Assembly: GCF_003255815.1 (NCBI RefSeq)
Contig: NC_037682.1
Location: 43,298,222 to 43,362,221, forward strand
DNA length: 64,000 nucleotides
Direction of reading: 5' to 3'
Origin: Theropithecus gelada
Taxonomy: Eukaryota; Chordata; Mammalia; Primates; Cercopithecidae
A program made the translations under genes and the position numbers. The notes under the pieces are model-generated. The model was given only the letters and a program-made list of their open reading frames with translations, made no database searches and was not told the origin of the DNA. The stretch's first letter is position 1. Every line of letters starts with the position of its first letter. Positions 11,505-22,389 of this stretch are shown in pieces.

Positions 11505-12227
11505 CACCAGCCATCTTCTAAACTACAGACAGTTTCTGTTTCTGCTGCATTTCTTGCTGAGATATATTTAATTTTCCTACTTTCAGATTTGAAATGCTGT
11601 CTTTTTTATTCAGAATGGCAATTTCATTTCTCCAGGTAAAATTATTTTTTTGAAACTTCTCATATTTATATGTCAGAATTCAACCTTTCCTGTATCTTCG
11701 GCATGAGATTTGCAGGTCATGCGTCATCTTTGCCTTCAGCTCTCCTTTTTTCCCTTATAAAGCTATATCCTTTTACTAGACTAGAGTGACCACCCTTTTA
11801 ACATTTTTGTCATCCCCTTTAACATTTTTTCTCTTCAGTTTTAACTCTGAATTTGTTGCCTGACATTAAAATATTTTTCTCAAATACTTCGAAAAGCAAA
11901 GTTTTTCCTCTAGTATAACTTGATTCTGTGCTCTTGGGTTTTCTTGATGTGTCTGAATTGTTCCACATAACCAGGAAACTTCCCATACTGTTAGTAAAAA
12001 CCATGTATTCTGCTGTTCAACGTACCAGTTTTCTTGTTTACGTTCCTCTGTAATATAGTGTGTTCATAATCCTGAACACATTCTTTCTGTGTCTGATTAA
12101 ATTTAATTACCCTTCCATCAAGATTTATTTCTAGGTTATCTAAATGGGCTTCCCATAAGGAGAAGCAATCACGCTGCGGAACATTTTTCTTTACCTTTCT
12201 GGCAACTAACCTAAAAAGCAAAGATAT
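11505..12227 (-). other. Unidentified sequence with two overlapping minus-strand open frames
   Basis: Minus-strand frames at 12254-11991 (87 codons, the first few Alu-derived) and 12004-11819 (61 codons) lie end to end in different frames. They are Lys, Asn and Ser rich, with no motif I recognise. Removing the Alu insertions at 12228-12464 and 12505-12813 makes this block contiguous with 12814-13100, which also has a minus-strand frame (13033 leftwards). It could be a decayed retroviral internal region or a processed pseudogene. Confidence 0.35.
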
Positions 12228-12464
12228 TTCGGGAGGCTGAGGAGGGCTGATCACGAGGTCAGGAGTTCGAAATCAGCCTGGCCAATATGGTGAAACCCCA
12301 TCTCTACTAAAAATACAAAAATTAGCTGGGCATGGTGGCACACGTCTGTAGTCCCAGCTACTTAGGAGAGGTTGCAGTGAGTTGAGACCATGCCACTGCA
12401 CTCCAGCCTGGATGCCTGGATGACAGAGCGAGACTCCATCTCAAACAAACAAACAAAAAAACCC
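12228..12464 (+). mobile_element. Alu, 5'-truncated with internal deletion
   Basis: The copy starts at 'cgggaggctgagg', about 35 bases into the Alu consensus. It loses the segment between 'ctacttaggag' and 'aggttgcagtgag'. The 'cctggatg' motif is duplicated near 12407-12422. The tail is (CAAA)n-like. Confidence 0.9.
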
Positions 12465-12504
12465 AAATATTTTAAATCCTATTAAGATAATTTCCTGTGT
12501 TGTC

Positions 12505-12813
12505 TTTTTTTTTTTTTTTCCTCCTTAGAGACAGGCTCTCATTCTGTTGCCCAGCTGGAGTGCAGTGGTGCAATCATAGTTCACTGCAGCCTCAAGATCC
12601 TCAGCTCAAGTGATTCTCTCACCTCAACCTCTGGAGTAGCTGGGACTACAGGCATGTGCCACCATACTTGGCTAATTTTTAACAAAAAAAATTTTTAGAA
12701 ACAGTGTCTTAGAGTTGTCCAGGCTGGTCCCAAACTCTTGGCCTTAAGCAATCCTCCTGTCTTGGCTTCCCAGAGTGCTGGGAATTTATAGGCATGAGTC
12801 ACTGCACCTGACC
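12505..12813 (-). mobile_element. AluJ, full length, antisense
   Basis: Old Alu with a T tail, 'gagacaggctctcattctgt', and an end at 'cacctgacc'. The flanking 'cctgtgttg' copies at 12493 and 12813 are the target-site duplication. Divergence is high, consistent with AluJ. Confidence 0.92.
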
Positions 12814-13944
12814 CTGTGTTGACTTTATTAGGGTGTTTTTCTTTCCTTAGGAAAATTAACCTTTTAAAAAGGATAAGGATTTTATATTCATTTGATTTTC
12901 TGATTTGCTTTTGAAGATCTCTGATTATCATTCTGGTTAAATGAATGACTATTATTTTACAGGGATCTTTAATTTTGTATTTATCAAGTGTTTTGAACTT
13001 TTTGACATCTTTGACAGGTTTCCCCAAGATCAAAATCCTAAATTAAGGCTTTTTTGACACCTACAATTAACTTTGCAATTTTACAGTTGGGCTTCTGTGG
13101 AGCTTCAAAGAATATAACTCTCATCTTGTAGATATATTAAATGATAAGGCTTATTTGGCAAATTGTATGAAAAGCATTGTCAGATGATGTGATACTAGAT
13201 CTTCTTTCAGTTATATTTATTGGTGTATTCTTGGCATAACTGTTTAAAAACTGTATAAATTTATAAAAAATTGATGTTATGCCATAATTTTGGTTTTCTG
13301 AAATATTTTCTAAAGTTTTATTTGAATGGATATGTTATGAATTTAAGTACTCTAAAGCATATATAAAATTTATAAAACTGTGATGGTACTAATTTGACAC
13401 AGTCAAGATTCTGGTTGATATCTTAAAATGCTGCATATAATAAAAATAACTACATTTTCTTGTCAACTTTGAATTTTCATCAGATTTTTTTTAACCACGG
13501 TTATTTTAAACTGTTGTCATCCACAGTTATTGTTTTAAATTCTTCTCTAATAGCATATGTAATCAGCTACAGCTCAAAACTGCTTTTCAAGAAAAAGTTT
13601 CTAAGAAGTACTCTGAAACACAGATTTCTGATAATTTTAAAATCAATGGACTGAATAAAAATTTCCAGAACTCCAAGAAGAAATGTATGAGTTTATAAAA
13701 ATGCTCATTAAGATCAAGCAAAATAAAAATTTAGTTACATGAAATTAAGTAATTGATAACGCTACTGTTTTTATGATTTTTATGTAAAACAATGATTGAT
13801 TATTCACTTAAATATTTTCAAGATTTTTTAAAAAGTTATCTCTTAAACTTTACAACACTTAAGCTTTACGACATAGTTTACAACACTTTGGTAAAGTATA
13901 CTTTTGTGAAAACTTGGAAGTATTTACTTTTTCTCTGTAATAGT
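12814..13944. other. Unassigned AT-rich sequence
   Basis: The left 290 bases continue the unidentified block seen at 11505-12227. They carry the non-Alu part of a minus-strand frame that begins at 13033. I see no repeat family or gene to the right of it. Confidence 0.35.
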
Positions 13945-14105
13945 AAGGGTTCTCTAGAGGGACAGGACTAAGAGGATGGATGCATATATGAGAGGGAGAT
14001 TTTTAAGGAGTATTGACTCACATGATCACAAGGTGAAGTCCCACAATAGCCTGTCTGCAAGCTGAGGGGCAAGGAAGCCAGTCCGAGTCCCAAAACCTCA
14101 ATTTT
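13945..14105 (+). repeat. 5' part of an unnamed dispersed repeat
   Basis: The stretch begins 'gggttctctagagggacag' and continues through 'cacatgatcacaaggtgaag' to 'gtcccaaaacctca'. This is a recurrent genomic repeat in primates, but I cannot assign its family name. The 3' part of the same repeat type occurs separately at 42060-42312. Confidence 0.6.
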
Positions 14106-15522
14106 CCCCGCTCGATTTCTCCAAAAATTGAAAAAATATTCATAATATTTTTAATGATAATGTAGTTATTTGCATAAGTTCAACAAAAATCTGTTCTCTC
14201 TTTATTGAAGGATAGAATTGAAAAGAGTGGTTACATTACCAAGGCTTTGACTGAAGTATCGTATTTGAGAATGTGCATAAAACAACTGGCTTCAATGGTT
14301 CCTAGCATCACAGTGAATGATTAGAAATTGTCACTTCCTGGCAGGCACGGAAAACTAAAGAATATAAGTGGAATGTAAAGTCTGCCCCGGTTTGGCTTCC
14401 TTCCCTCAAGAGGTATTAAAATCTGAGACTCCTATGTGATGAATGTAGAGTGAAAATATTATTTTGAAGAAAAAAAATGAAATACCATATACTTGTTATT
14501 AGATTGTAGCCTTATTCATGGGTTTCAAGTTCTTCTTATTTACCCATAGACTGCACTAGATCCTGAATCCTCCTAATTTCATCCAAAATTTGGCTACAAC
14601 TCTCCAGCTAGTAGCAAAAAACTGCTCTGATCCTAAAACCCTGTAAGTTGAAACTAGATACATTTTAAAGAACAAGCCTTATGTTTTATGTATGGTCACC
14701 ACAAGATCATCAAACTGCATATCATGATTAGAGATATTCAAACTGAAAACCAGGAGAGATTGGTGTTTTCATGCTATAGAAAACTTTTCCCAAGATATTG
14801 GAACAAGTCTTCATATCACAATGAGACTATTACCTACCTTAATGCTACTCTAACCCCCGTTTTTCACATGGTAAGATAATAGTGTAAAGTTTAACAAAAT
14901 TAACAGCTTCTGCTGGTAACTTAACAGAACCTAAACATTCTTTAGTATCCATTGGTTAAATAAGAAAATGTCCTTGCTATTGCTAATACTACATGGTGTC
15001 CCTGGTAAAATTCCTCTGGAAAATTGAGAATCGTTTGCATAAAATAAGAAAACAGACTATATTCTTACTATAGGTCTTACCTAATTTCATGTGGTCATTT
15101 GATTTATTCGATTAGTTATTTTTAAGTTTAAGTTCATGGCTCAAAATCATTATGCAAACTTGAATTGTCATATTACCATTTATTTTGCCTTTCTAAATTT
15201 TGTATCTGTTACTTATTAAAGTTCTATGGAAGTACTAACTCCTAGCAAAATAATGTTGGCCCAGCACTTTAAGATAACAAAAGACTACAGAGCAGACAAA
15301 ATTGAACATAATAATGAACTCCACGTAGACATAGCTTGAGAGCCACTCCCTGAAGGACTAAAGGGTTGACCCTGGATCCTAGTCTCCAATGAATCCCTTT
15401 CAATATGAGATGAGACCAACCCCTTGGACAAGTCTGTCATGGCACCAAGAGACATCAAAAACTAACTATAGGATGATTCATTAGTGATGCTTTTGAAATA
15501 AGATCTTGATCAAAAGGGAAAC
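14106..15522. other. Unassigned sequence
   Basis: No repeat or coding region is recognisable. The 63-codon frame at 14688-14879 has no motif. Confidence 0.4.
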
Positions 15523-15997
15523 TGAAAATTGTCTGAGTCAAAATAGAGTTACTAATGTTAAACCAAACAAACAAAAAACAACCAACCCTGATAAATAGGG
15601 AAATAGAGCTGGGGAAGGCTATGAAGACAGGGCTCTCACACTTACGTGCCGGATAACAAAAACTATCACGAAAGACTGCAAAAACTACAGTCTTGCACAA
15701 AAATCATTGCAACTTTACACAAAAAGTACTTCTGCAAGGATATCTGCACAGCAGCTGCCTATTCACCCTCAGACTGGCATCACGCTAGTTATTGATCTTT
15801 GTAGCCAATGATAATTATTTCAGAACAATTTTGTAATCTTCCTCATTTTTTCTTTAAAAGTATTTGTCTTCCCCTACCTCCCTGAATATGCAGGTAGTTT
15901 ACTATGGTACACACATGCTAACTGCAATACTTTAGTCCCAAGTAAGCATCATTTTCTTTTAGGGAGTCTGTCGCTGTTGGCTATTTAGGTTGGCACA
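15523..15997 (+). repeat. LTR copy 2 of the two-copy pair (ERVL-like), complete
   Basis: The LTR has a TG start ('tgaaaattgtc') and a CA end ('ggttggcaca'), 475 bp long, and aligns with 9888-10290. Near the 3' end a 'cattttcttttag' block follows the polyadenylation region. The five bases on either side do not match, so no target-site duplication is seen. It lies 5.2 kb from copy 1 in the same orientation. Confidence 0.65.
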
Positions 15998-16024
15998 TAT
16001 GTCACAGTGACCTTCCTAAAAGTT

Positions 16025-16160
16025 TGTCGGAATCTCTTACTAGATTTTGTGAGATCTTTGAGCACAGAAAATGGGACTTGTTCATTTTTATATCTCTACC
16101 ACTGAATACTTAGTAGGTGCTCACAATATGTACATTGAATCAAAAAGTAAATGAATAAAT
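16025..16160 (+). repeat. L2 3' end
   Basis: The tail blocks of L2 are in order: 'gtgagatctttgagcacag', a 'gggacttgttcatttttata' block, 'cttagtaggtgctcac', and a 'tgaataaataa' end. It is diverged and truncated to the 3' end, as is usual for L2. Confidence 0.7.
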
Positions 16161-16415
16161 AATAAAGAAAACAAATAAATGCCAGCATATAAAAATAAAA
16201 ATAAAATGGTTAAAAATAAGATTATTTAAATCTTTGACCAGTCAAAGGTACATTAAATCTACTTTTTTTCTAGAAATAGAAAGATGAGCAATTTTTTACC
16301 TCTTCCTTTAAAAGCTTATACACTTGAGGGTCACTAGACTCAAACAATTAATTTGTTTTGTAAGGGTGCCTGCAAAGTAATTTTGGTTAAATATGAAAGT
16401 AAAGATATATTGTGG

Positions 16416-16722
16416 TTTTTTTTTTGTTTTGTTTTTGTTTTTTTTTTTTGATGAAGTCTAGCTCTGTCACCAAACTGGTAAACTGGAGTGTAATGGTGCT
16501 ATCTCGACTGACTGCAACCTCTACTTTCCAGGTTCAAGTGATTCTCCTGCCTTAGCCTCCCAAGTAGCTGGGACTACAGGCACACACCACCACACCCAGC
16601 TAATTTTTTAATATTTTTAGTAGAGATAGGGTTTCACCATTGTCCGGAACGGTCTCGATTTGACCTCCTGATCTGCCCACCTCAGCCTCCCAAAGTGCTG
16701 GCATGAGCCACCATGCCCGGCC
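16416..16722 (-). mobile_element. Alu (S type), antisense
   Basis: A (T)nG tail is followed by 'ctagctctgtcacc', both arms, and an end at 'ccatgcccggcc'. A short segment before the terminal block is deleted ('aagtgctggcatgagccacc'). Confidence 0.92.
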
Positions 16723-16769
16723 ATCCTTTATTATTCTAAACAACCAGGCAGAATGAACAGAGTCTTGGG

Positions 16770-17330
16770 GAAAGTGGATAAATGAGGGATGAGGATATCT
16801 GAGCAAATGTTCCAGGCAGATGAACTGCCAGTTTGCAGACCCTGAAGTCTTTTAAGAAACCATGGCTGGCACAGAGTGAGTTGGGGAGAGTACAAGGAGA
16901 GTCTCTCAGAAACCAAACTCAGTAACAACTTGGTATTTTACCCTGAGATAGGAAGACTTTGAGGAAGCTGAGTAGAGGAACATGATAATACGGCTACTTT
17001 GAGTGACATCAGGGTATAGACAGAAGAATGGAAGTCAGAAATCTTCCCTTTAGGGTATACAGAGAATTTTCAGTGGGAGGGGATACATAGCAGGTGAAAA
17101 GAAGACCATCTCAGGAAATGACAAACATGGGGAACCACAGCATTAATGTGACAGAGGTTGGGGACTGAATGGCCCCTTTTTCTGCTCTAGATTAGGCCAT
17201 TAGAGCCCATCTTTTTTAGGAGGTGACATTTTAGCTTAGCTCTGAAGATGAAAAAAAATTCATTTATACAAATATGTAGGGTCAGAGAATCTTGGCCAAA
17301 GGAATAACAAGGGTGAGAGTGCTTAAACAG
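16770..17330. repeat. Possible ancient dispersed repeat (family unnamed)
   Basis: Phrases such as 'gtgacattttagcttagctc' and 'ggaacatgataata' in this stretch resemble an ancient mammalian dispersed repeat that I cannot name. The same kind of sequence appears at 25957-26760. The call rests on memory of the general pattern only. Confidence 0.3.
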
Positions 17331-17464
17331 CTCCCGCAGTGTTTAATGAATTTCCGTTTAACACTAAATCATCAAGGGCCTTTAATGTGGTTCAAATTTG
17401 GGAAGTGTGGGGCATAGTTGAAATGCACACTCTTTTGAGATATGCTAATTTTACTTTAATTCTC

Positions 17465-17655
17465 AATTTTTCCCTGATCAGGGGTATCACTTAGGATCAA
17501 TTGCTAAATTTCTGAGTTTCACTTTCTTTATTTGAAAATGGGGATACTAAAACCTACCAGACAGTGTTGTTGTGAGGATTACATGAAATAATGTACATAA
17601 AGCAGCTAGCACATTTTCTGATGTATATTTTGTGTTCAATACATATTAATCCCTT
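17465..17655 (+). repeat. MIR SINE, 3' half
   Basis: The MIR blocks 'tttatttgaaaatgggga', 'gttgttgtgaggattacat' and 'aaagcagctagcac' are in order, ending with a 'tcaatacatatt' equivalent of the MIR terminus. Confidence 0.85.
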
Positions 17656-17890
17656 CTTAAAATGAAGAAAAGAGAAAGTATCATCATAGTTGAATTTTTA
17701 AAGAGATTTTTTTTTCTTTGTATTAGGTAATACTAATCTGGGAAATTGCTTTTTCCTACTTCTCAGTGTCTTGTCTCGCACACAGATGGGATGGTGTCCA
17801 CTCTGTCAGAGGATGTGAGTTTGCAGTTGAGGGTCTTAATTAGAAATGTTGAGTTGGCCATCTTCATTTAGCCCAACCCTCTTTGTAATT

Positions 17891-18213
17891 TTTGTTTTGT
17901 TTTGTTTTGTTTTTGAGATAGAGTCTTGCTCTGTCGCCCAGGTTGGAGTGCAGTGGCGCAATCCCGGCTCACTGCAAGCTCTGCCTCCTGGGTTCATGCC
18001 ATTCTCTTGCCTCAGCCTCCCGAGTAGCTGGGACCACAGGTGCACGCCACCACGTCTGGCTAATTTTTTTGCCTGGCTACTTTTTTGTATTTTTTAGGAA
18101 AGACGGTATTTCACCGTGTTAGCCAGGATGGTCTCGATCTCCTGACCTCGTGATCCACCCACCTCAGCCTCCCAAAGTGCTGGGATTACAGATTTGAGCC
18201 ACCGCGCCCAGCC
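17891..18213 (-). mobile_element. AluY-like, antisense, with an 18-bp internal duplication
   Basis: A (TTTTG)n tail is followed by both arms and an end at 'accgcgcccagcc'. The target-site duplication is 'cctctttgtaatt' near 17878 and 'cctccttgtaatt' near 18215. Around 18056-18085 the 'ctggctaatttttttg' stretch is partly repeated ('cctggctacttttttg'), which adds roughly 18 bases over the consensus. Confidence 0.93.
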
Positions 18214-18602
18214 CCTCCTTGTAATTAACAGTTCACTTTTGTATAATGCCTGGCCTATGCTAGATGATTCTTTGTTAAGGTGAAGAGGAAATATCCCTAG
18301 GCACAAGCTGATGAAATGCAGGGTGTGTGGAGGCCATAGCAGATGTGGAGTTAAGTGCTGACTGCCTGCAACAAACTTAATTAACACAAAATCTTAAGCT
18401 TAGTGATTCATAAATTTAAATGCAAATGTTGAACAAATGGTTTTGAAAGATTTTTTTGGTTATTTTAACCTAAAACTTATTTTAAATATTTTGATAGTAT
18501 GACTGTTTGTCTACCCACTCACTCTAGTGCTTAAGAAATGTAACCTTTGCTTTCTATAATTCAATATAATTTTGTTTCAAGGCCTCATTCTCCTTAAGAA
18601 AG

Positions 18603-18900
18603 TGTCAAAAAATTACAGCAAATTTAGTTTAAAGATTTCATTTGGCTTTATTTGCAATTCTAGAATTGGGCAACACTTCATTCTATAAAATAGAATGAGT
18701 GTTCAGAGAAGTTGAGTAAAAGGGGTGGCTTTGTAGACAGAGAAGGTCTAAAGAAGGCAGAAGAAGAGAATGAAAAGTTCATTCGTCATTTCAAAGCTAT
18801 TTTTCTTTAAAATCTGGTCTGTTGGGGCCTAGTGCAGGAGTTTAGTCCAAAACAACAGTCTCCTATAATTTGTACTTAACAACAGGAACAAATATTTCAA
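18603..18900 (+). repeat. MER21-like LTR, 5' part
   Basis: The start 'tgtcaaaaaattacagc' and the following 250 bases align with 45706-45950. They share 'aaatttagtttaaagat', 'aattctag' and 'agaatgagtgtt'. The family name is from memory and the downstream end is not resolved. Confidence 0.55.
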
Positions 18901-20626
18901 TCTATTTAAGGTTCTGCCCCTTTTTCCCAGGAGGGTGGCTAAATTCCTTAGCCCATGTTGCAGGGCACAGTGATGTGTGATTCCTGACTGTCATCTGACT
19001 TTGCAGGCATCTTCTGTGACATCAGTTATCTGTGCCAGTCCTGAGTCATCAATCCCCGCAGATTGCTGCTGTGCTATTGTTTGCGCCAGGTCTGGCTCTT
19101 TCCACTGCCTCAAAACTTCTCTTGGGAGCATGGAAAACCATTGACTTCTCTCCCTGCCTACTCTGAAGCTATGAAAAACTGGGTGCTGGGTGGATCAAGG
19201 AGCTTTATCAAGCATGTATCACTTAGTCACTTGTACTCTGTTTCTGAGGGCCTCTTCTCAGCAATCTCATGCACTTCTCAGCCCTCTTCAGTTCTCTCCG
19301 ATGTTCTTCTACCTAGTCATTTACAGCTCAGAAGCTACAAACTGAATTAGGCATTCTACTGGGTCACCCGATCTCTGCAGTAGTAAAGACAAGATGCCCA
19401 GTTGCTCTAATTAGGAGAAGTGGTTAGGTAAGGGGAATTATCTTGAAAAAACATTGATTAATAATTCAAAATATTACTCTGCCTCACTTGTACAGCAAAG
19501 CAATTTTTGCATGGTCATCACTTACATAAAAAAACCGCAATTAATGAAATAGCCTTTTACGAAATTTAATCAAAGCTGCTCGTAAGTGTTGAAACAGAAA
19601 GATAATAATTTCTTAAGGAATGAGCGGGTCAGTACTTCATCCTGTGTATCTGGTGTGTCTCCTGAGAGTTTGTCCTCAATGTTCTTTTAAAGGCAATTAA
19701 ACTTTTGTGAGTGACTCAGACACTATTTAAATATGGCCGATGTCTCATATTCTCAGAGAGTTTTGTTTAAATAATGTCCTCTATTTAAAGGAAGCACCAA
19801 AAGCAAATTGGTTTGTATTTGTTTTGCACTGGTTCAATATGGTCCTATAGATTATGATCATGAAATATTTTACTATATACTGTACTAGGCACTATTTTAA
19901 CCCCAAACCACAGAAGTCAAATTTAAACTCTTGAAACTCAAAGAAGAATCTATTGACTTACATATCTGGAAGTTTAGGTTCAGCTTGATTCTACATAGCA
20001 AGATTCAGTGACACAAATTATAATATTGGAGTTTGATTTGTTGTCTGTTTCTTTTGCCTTCAACTTTTAGCATTTCTACCTTCTGCATGTGGGTCCCGTT
20101 CTCAATAAGACTTTCTATGATAGGAAAAAATTCCCAAGCTTATATCCTTGTAGCTTGTGATTCAGAAAAAGGACTCTTTTTTTTTGTTGTTGCTTTTGAC
20201 TCTCCAAATATCAAATATCAGGAAAGGCCTGGACTTCTGTGGGCCATTTGTACACTCTTTGCTCAATCACTGCAACAAGGGAGATGGAGTACACTATACT
20301 GACTGGCTGTCCTGAATCACATGATCACAAGCTATGATGGAAAGAAGGGTCGCGGTAATTGACAGGCCCACCAGGACAACATGCACACAGTCATGATTCC
20401 TAATAGGAAAAGTAGTGTGCTGCTCTCAGAAGAATGAAGAAAGGCTAAAAAATAAAATAAATCTGCAGTATAAATGGGGGAGGGGTGGGTAGACTGAAGC
20501 ACTCTTTGCGTGTTCCTTTCCAGATCTGGATTTGGGGCCATACCCACATTTATGATACCAAGACTGGGGTCCTATAATGCCCAAAGCATCTTGTGAGAAA
20601 AGACAATGGCTGCTTCTATGTATTCT
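18901..20626. other. Unassigned sequence
   Basis: The part next to 18900 may be further LTR. The 95-codon frame at 19063-19350 and the 89-codon frame at 20033-20302 have no domain I recognise. The 20210-20340 stretch looks like dispersed-repeat remnant without a nameable family. Confidence 0.35.
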
Positions 20627-20693
20627 AAGTAGATTTTTAACTACTAATAACTACCAAGTTTTAGCTACCAAGTAGATTTTTAACTACTAATAA
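20627..20693. repeat. 24-bp exact direct repeat with 19-bp spacer
   Basis: 20627-20650 and 20670-20693 are identical. The spacer contains 'ctaccaag', which also overlaps the second copy's start, so the unit is a 43-bp tandem duplication that has lost part of its right end. Confidence 0.9.
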
Positions 20694-21560
20694 AATTCAC
20701 CTTATTTTTAAAGAAATTATGCCTTTTCTCATGAAGATATATTTTCTTTTTTTCCCTCCCATTTCCTCTATCTTCCTATGTTACCATAAACGAAGGAGCT
20801 TTTGTGACTAAGTTTGCACAGCTGTTTCAACAGCCTACTTAGTAAGTAAGCCAGATAAAGTGGTGACAAATACTAGTTTGAGTGGGATTTGATACTTTGT
20901 GTAAAAATTTATTTCTACATTTCTTTTGAAGTAATGCCATTCTAGGTAAAAAACAAACAACACCCCCACAAACAAACAAAACCTGGAGCTGAACTGCAGA
21001 ACCCTTCACAATATATCACATTTGATGTATTATGTGTTGTGTATCTGAATCAGGTTCTCTTCCTCACGTCGTTTCTCTGGCATGACAGATGCTTCTGCCA
21101 AAGTCAGAATTATCAGTGATATGGAGAATAAGACTAAATCACATTTACTGTAGCTGTGGATAAAACATCTCCAAACCAGGCAGAAAATGTCAGTATCATT
21201 GACCTCAAGGGAGATATGTAGTTTTTCCACAGTGTGGAGTTTGGGGGCTCTCCAGCAAAACAGCACAACAGCAACAGAGAAGATTTTTCTTGTGACCAGA
21301 ATGTAAAGTGCTGTCACCGATCCAGATTTAGAAAGGAATGTAACAGTTCTGAGCCTGTGCAGGAAAAGAGAACTAGACATGAGGCCAAATATCTGAAATT
21401 GTAGCCCTTGTTCTTTCACTGCATCCCTGAGGGTCCTTGTCTACCCACTGGACTTCCTTCTGCATCACTTTCTATTTATTTGATATAAAACTGAGGATAG
21501 TAGTTCTCATAGAGTCTGGAATACACATTGTTGCTTATTTTATTTACAGCTGTAAGGTGC
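20694..21560. other. Unassigned sequence
   Basis: The longest frame (minus strand, 21030-21419, 129 codons) has two Leu/Ile/Val-rich stretches but no signal, domain or family I recognise. With no conserved start context, splice context or flanking exon, I do not call it a gene. Confidence 0.4.
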
Positions 21561-21564
21561 CCAT

Positions 21565-21790
21565 TGATACTATCATCATCTAACATTTCTTATATGATAT
21601 GTGTACCTTTCCAAAGACTTTCACTTCAATTATGCCACTTGATCTTTACAACATCCCAGCCAGGAGCCAGAAGAGTATTTGTATTCCAACTTTTAGAAAA
21701 AACTGAGGTCTACAGAAGTGAGGTGACTTCTTTACAAGCCCTAGAGTAACATGAAACAATCCAGGACTTAAAACTTCTGCCTCTGTACTC
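21565..21790 (-). repeat. MIR-like SINE, antisense
   Basis: The blocks read as reverse MIR: 'tgccacttgatctttacaac', then 'aaactgaggtctacagaag', then a 'ccaggacttaaaacttctgc' equivalent of the box-B region. Divergence is high, so the subfamily is uncertain. Confidence 0.6.
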
Positions 21791-21969
21791 TTGACACAGC
21801 TTGTTCCTTTCCTTCCCTAAAGTTCATAGCCATTCTCTATATGTATTTTTTTGCTAGTAAATCCTTTATAAAATCTGTAAAAATACACATTTCCCTTTCT
21901 TTCATGGTTTTTGTTTTTCTTTGTAAAAAAAATAGTGATCTAATATTTAATTAACACAATGTATGATAA

Positions 21970-22130
21970 AATTGGTGCAAAGTACATTATTCCTATTATC
22001 TCATTTAATCTGGCTGCAACTTTATATTTCAGGAACTATTCTTATTTCCATTTTACAGATGAGGTAATTGAACCCTGAAGAGTTTAAGAGGCTCGCTTAA
22101 AGGTATACACTGAGAGTTTGAGCTTTTAAA
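21970..22130 (-). repeat. MIR SINE, antisense
   Basis: The key reverse-MIR block 'ttccattttacagatgaggt' is present, preceded by 'tctcatttaatctggctgc' and followed by a degraded 'gaggctcgcttaaagg' block. Confidence 0.8.
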
Positions 22131-22389
22131 CACTTTGAGATACAGCCTCCATGATCTATAATGGCTAAAAAAAAAATATGAATGTGGCAGAAATGTCCCG
22201 AGAGAGTTAGTTTCTTCCCTATGCCATTTTTTTCCTGTATCTTCAAATTGAACAGGAATCAGATATATATATCTGCTTTAAAAAACTAAATAACTGAGCC
22301 AAATTTATCAAGAAACAATTTTCAAACTTTGGACAATAAGTAGCACAGGACTTTGGCCTCTGATAGAAGAAAAGCAAACAAGATTAGGT

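Noticed and set aside
12695..13033. 112-codon minus-strand frame as a gene
   Set aside because: The C-terminal third is AluJ sequence. The rest is listed only as part of an unexplained block.
21030..21419. 129-codon minus-strand frame
   Set aside because: No domain, start context, splice context or codon signature separates it from chance. It is left as unassigned sequence.
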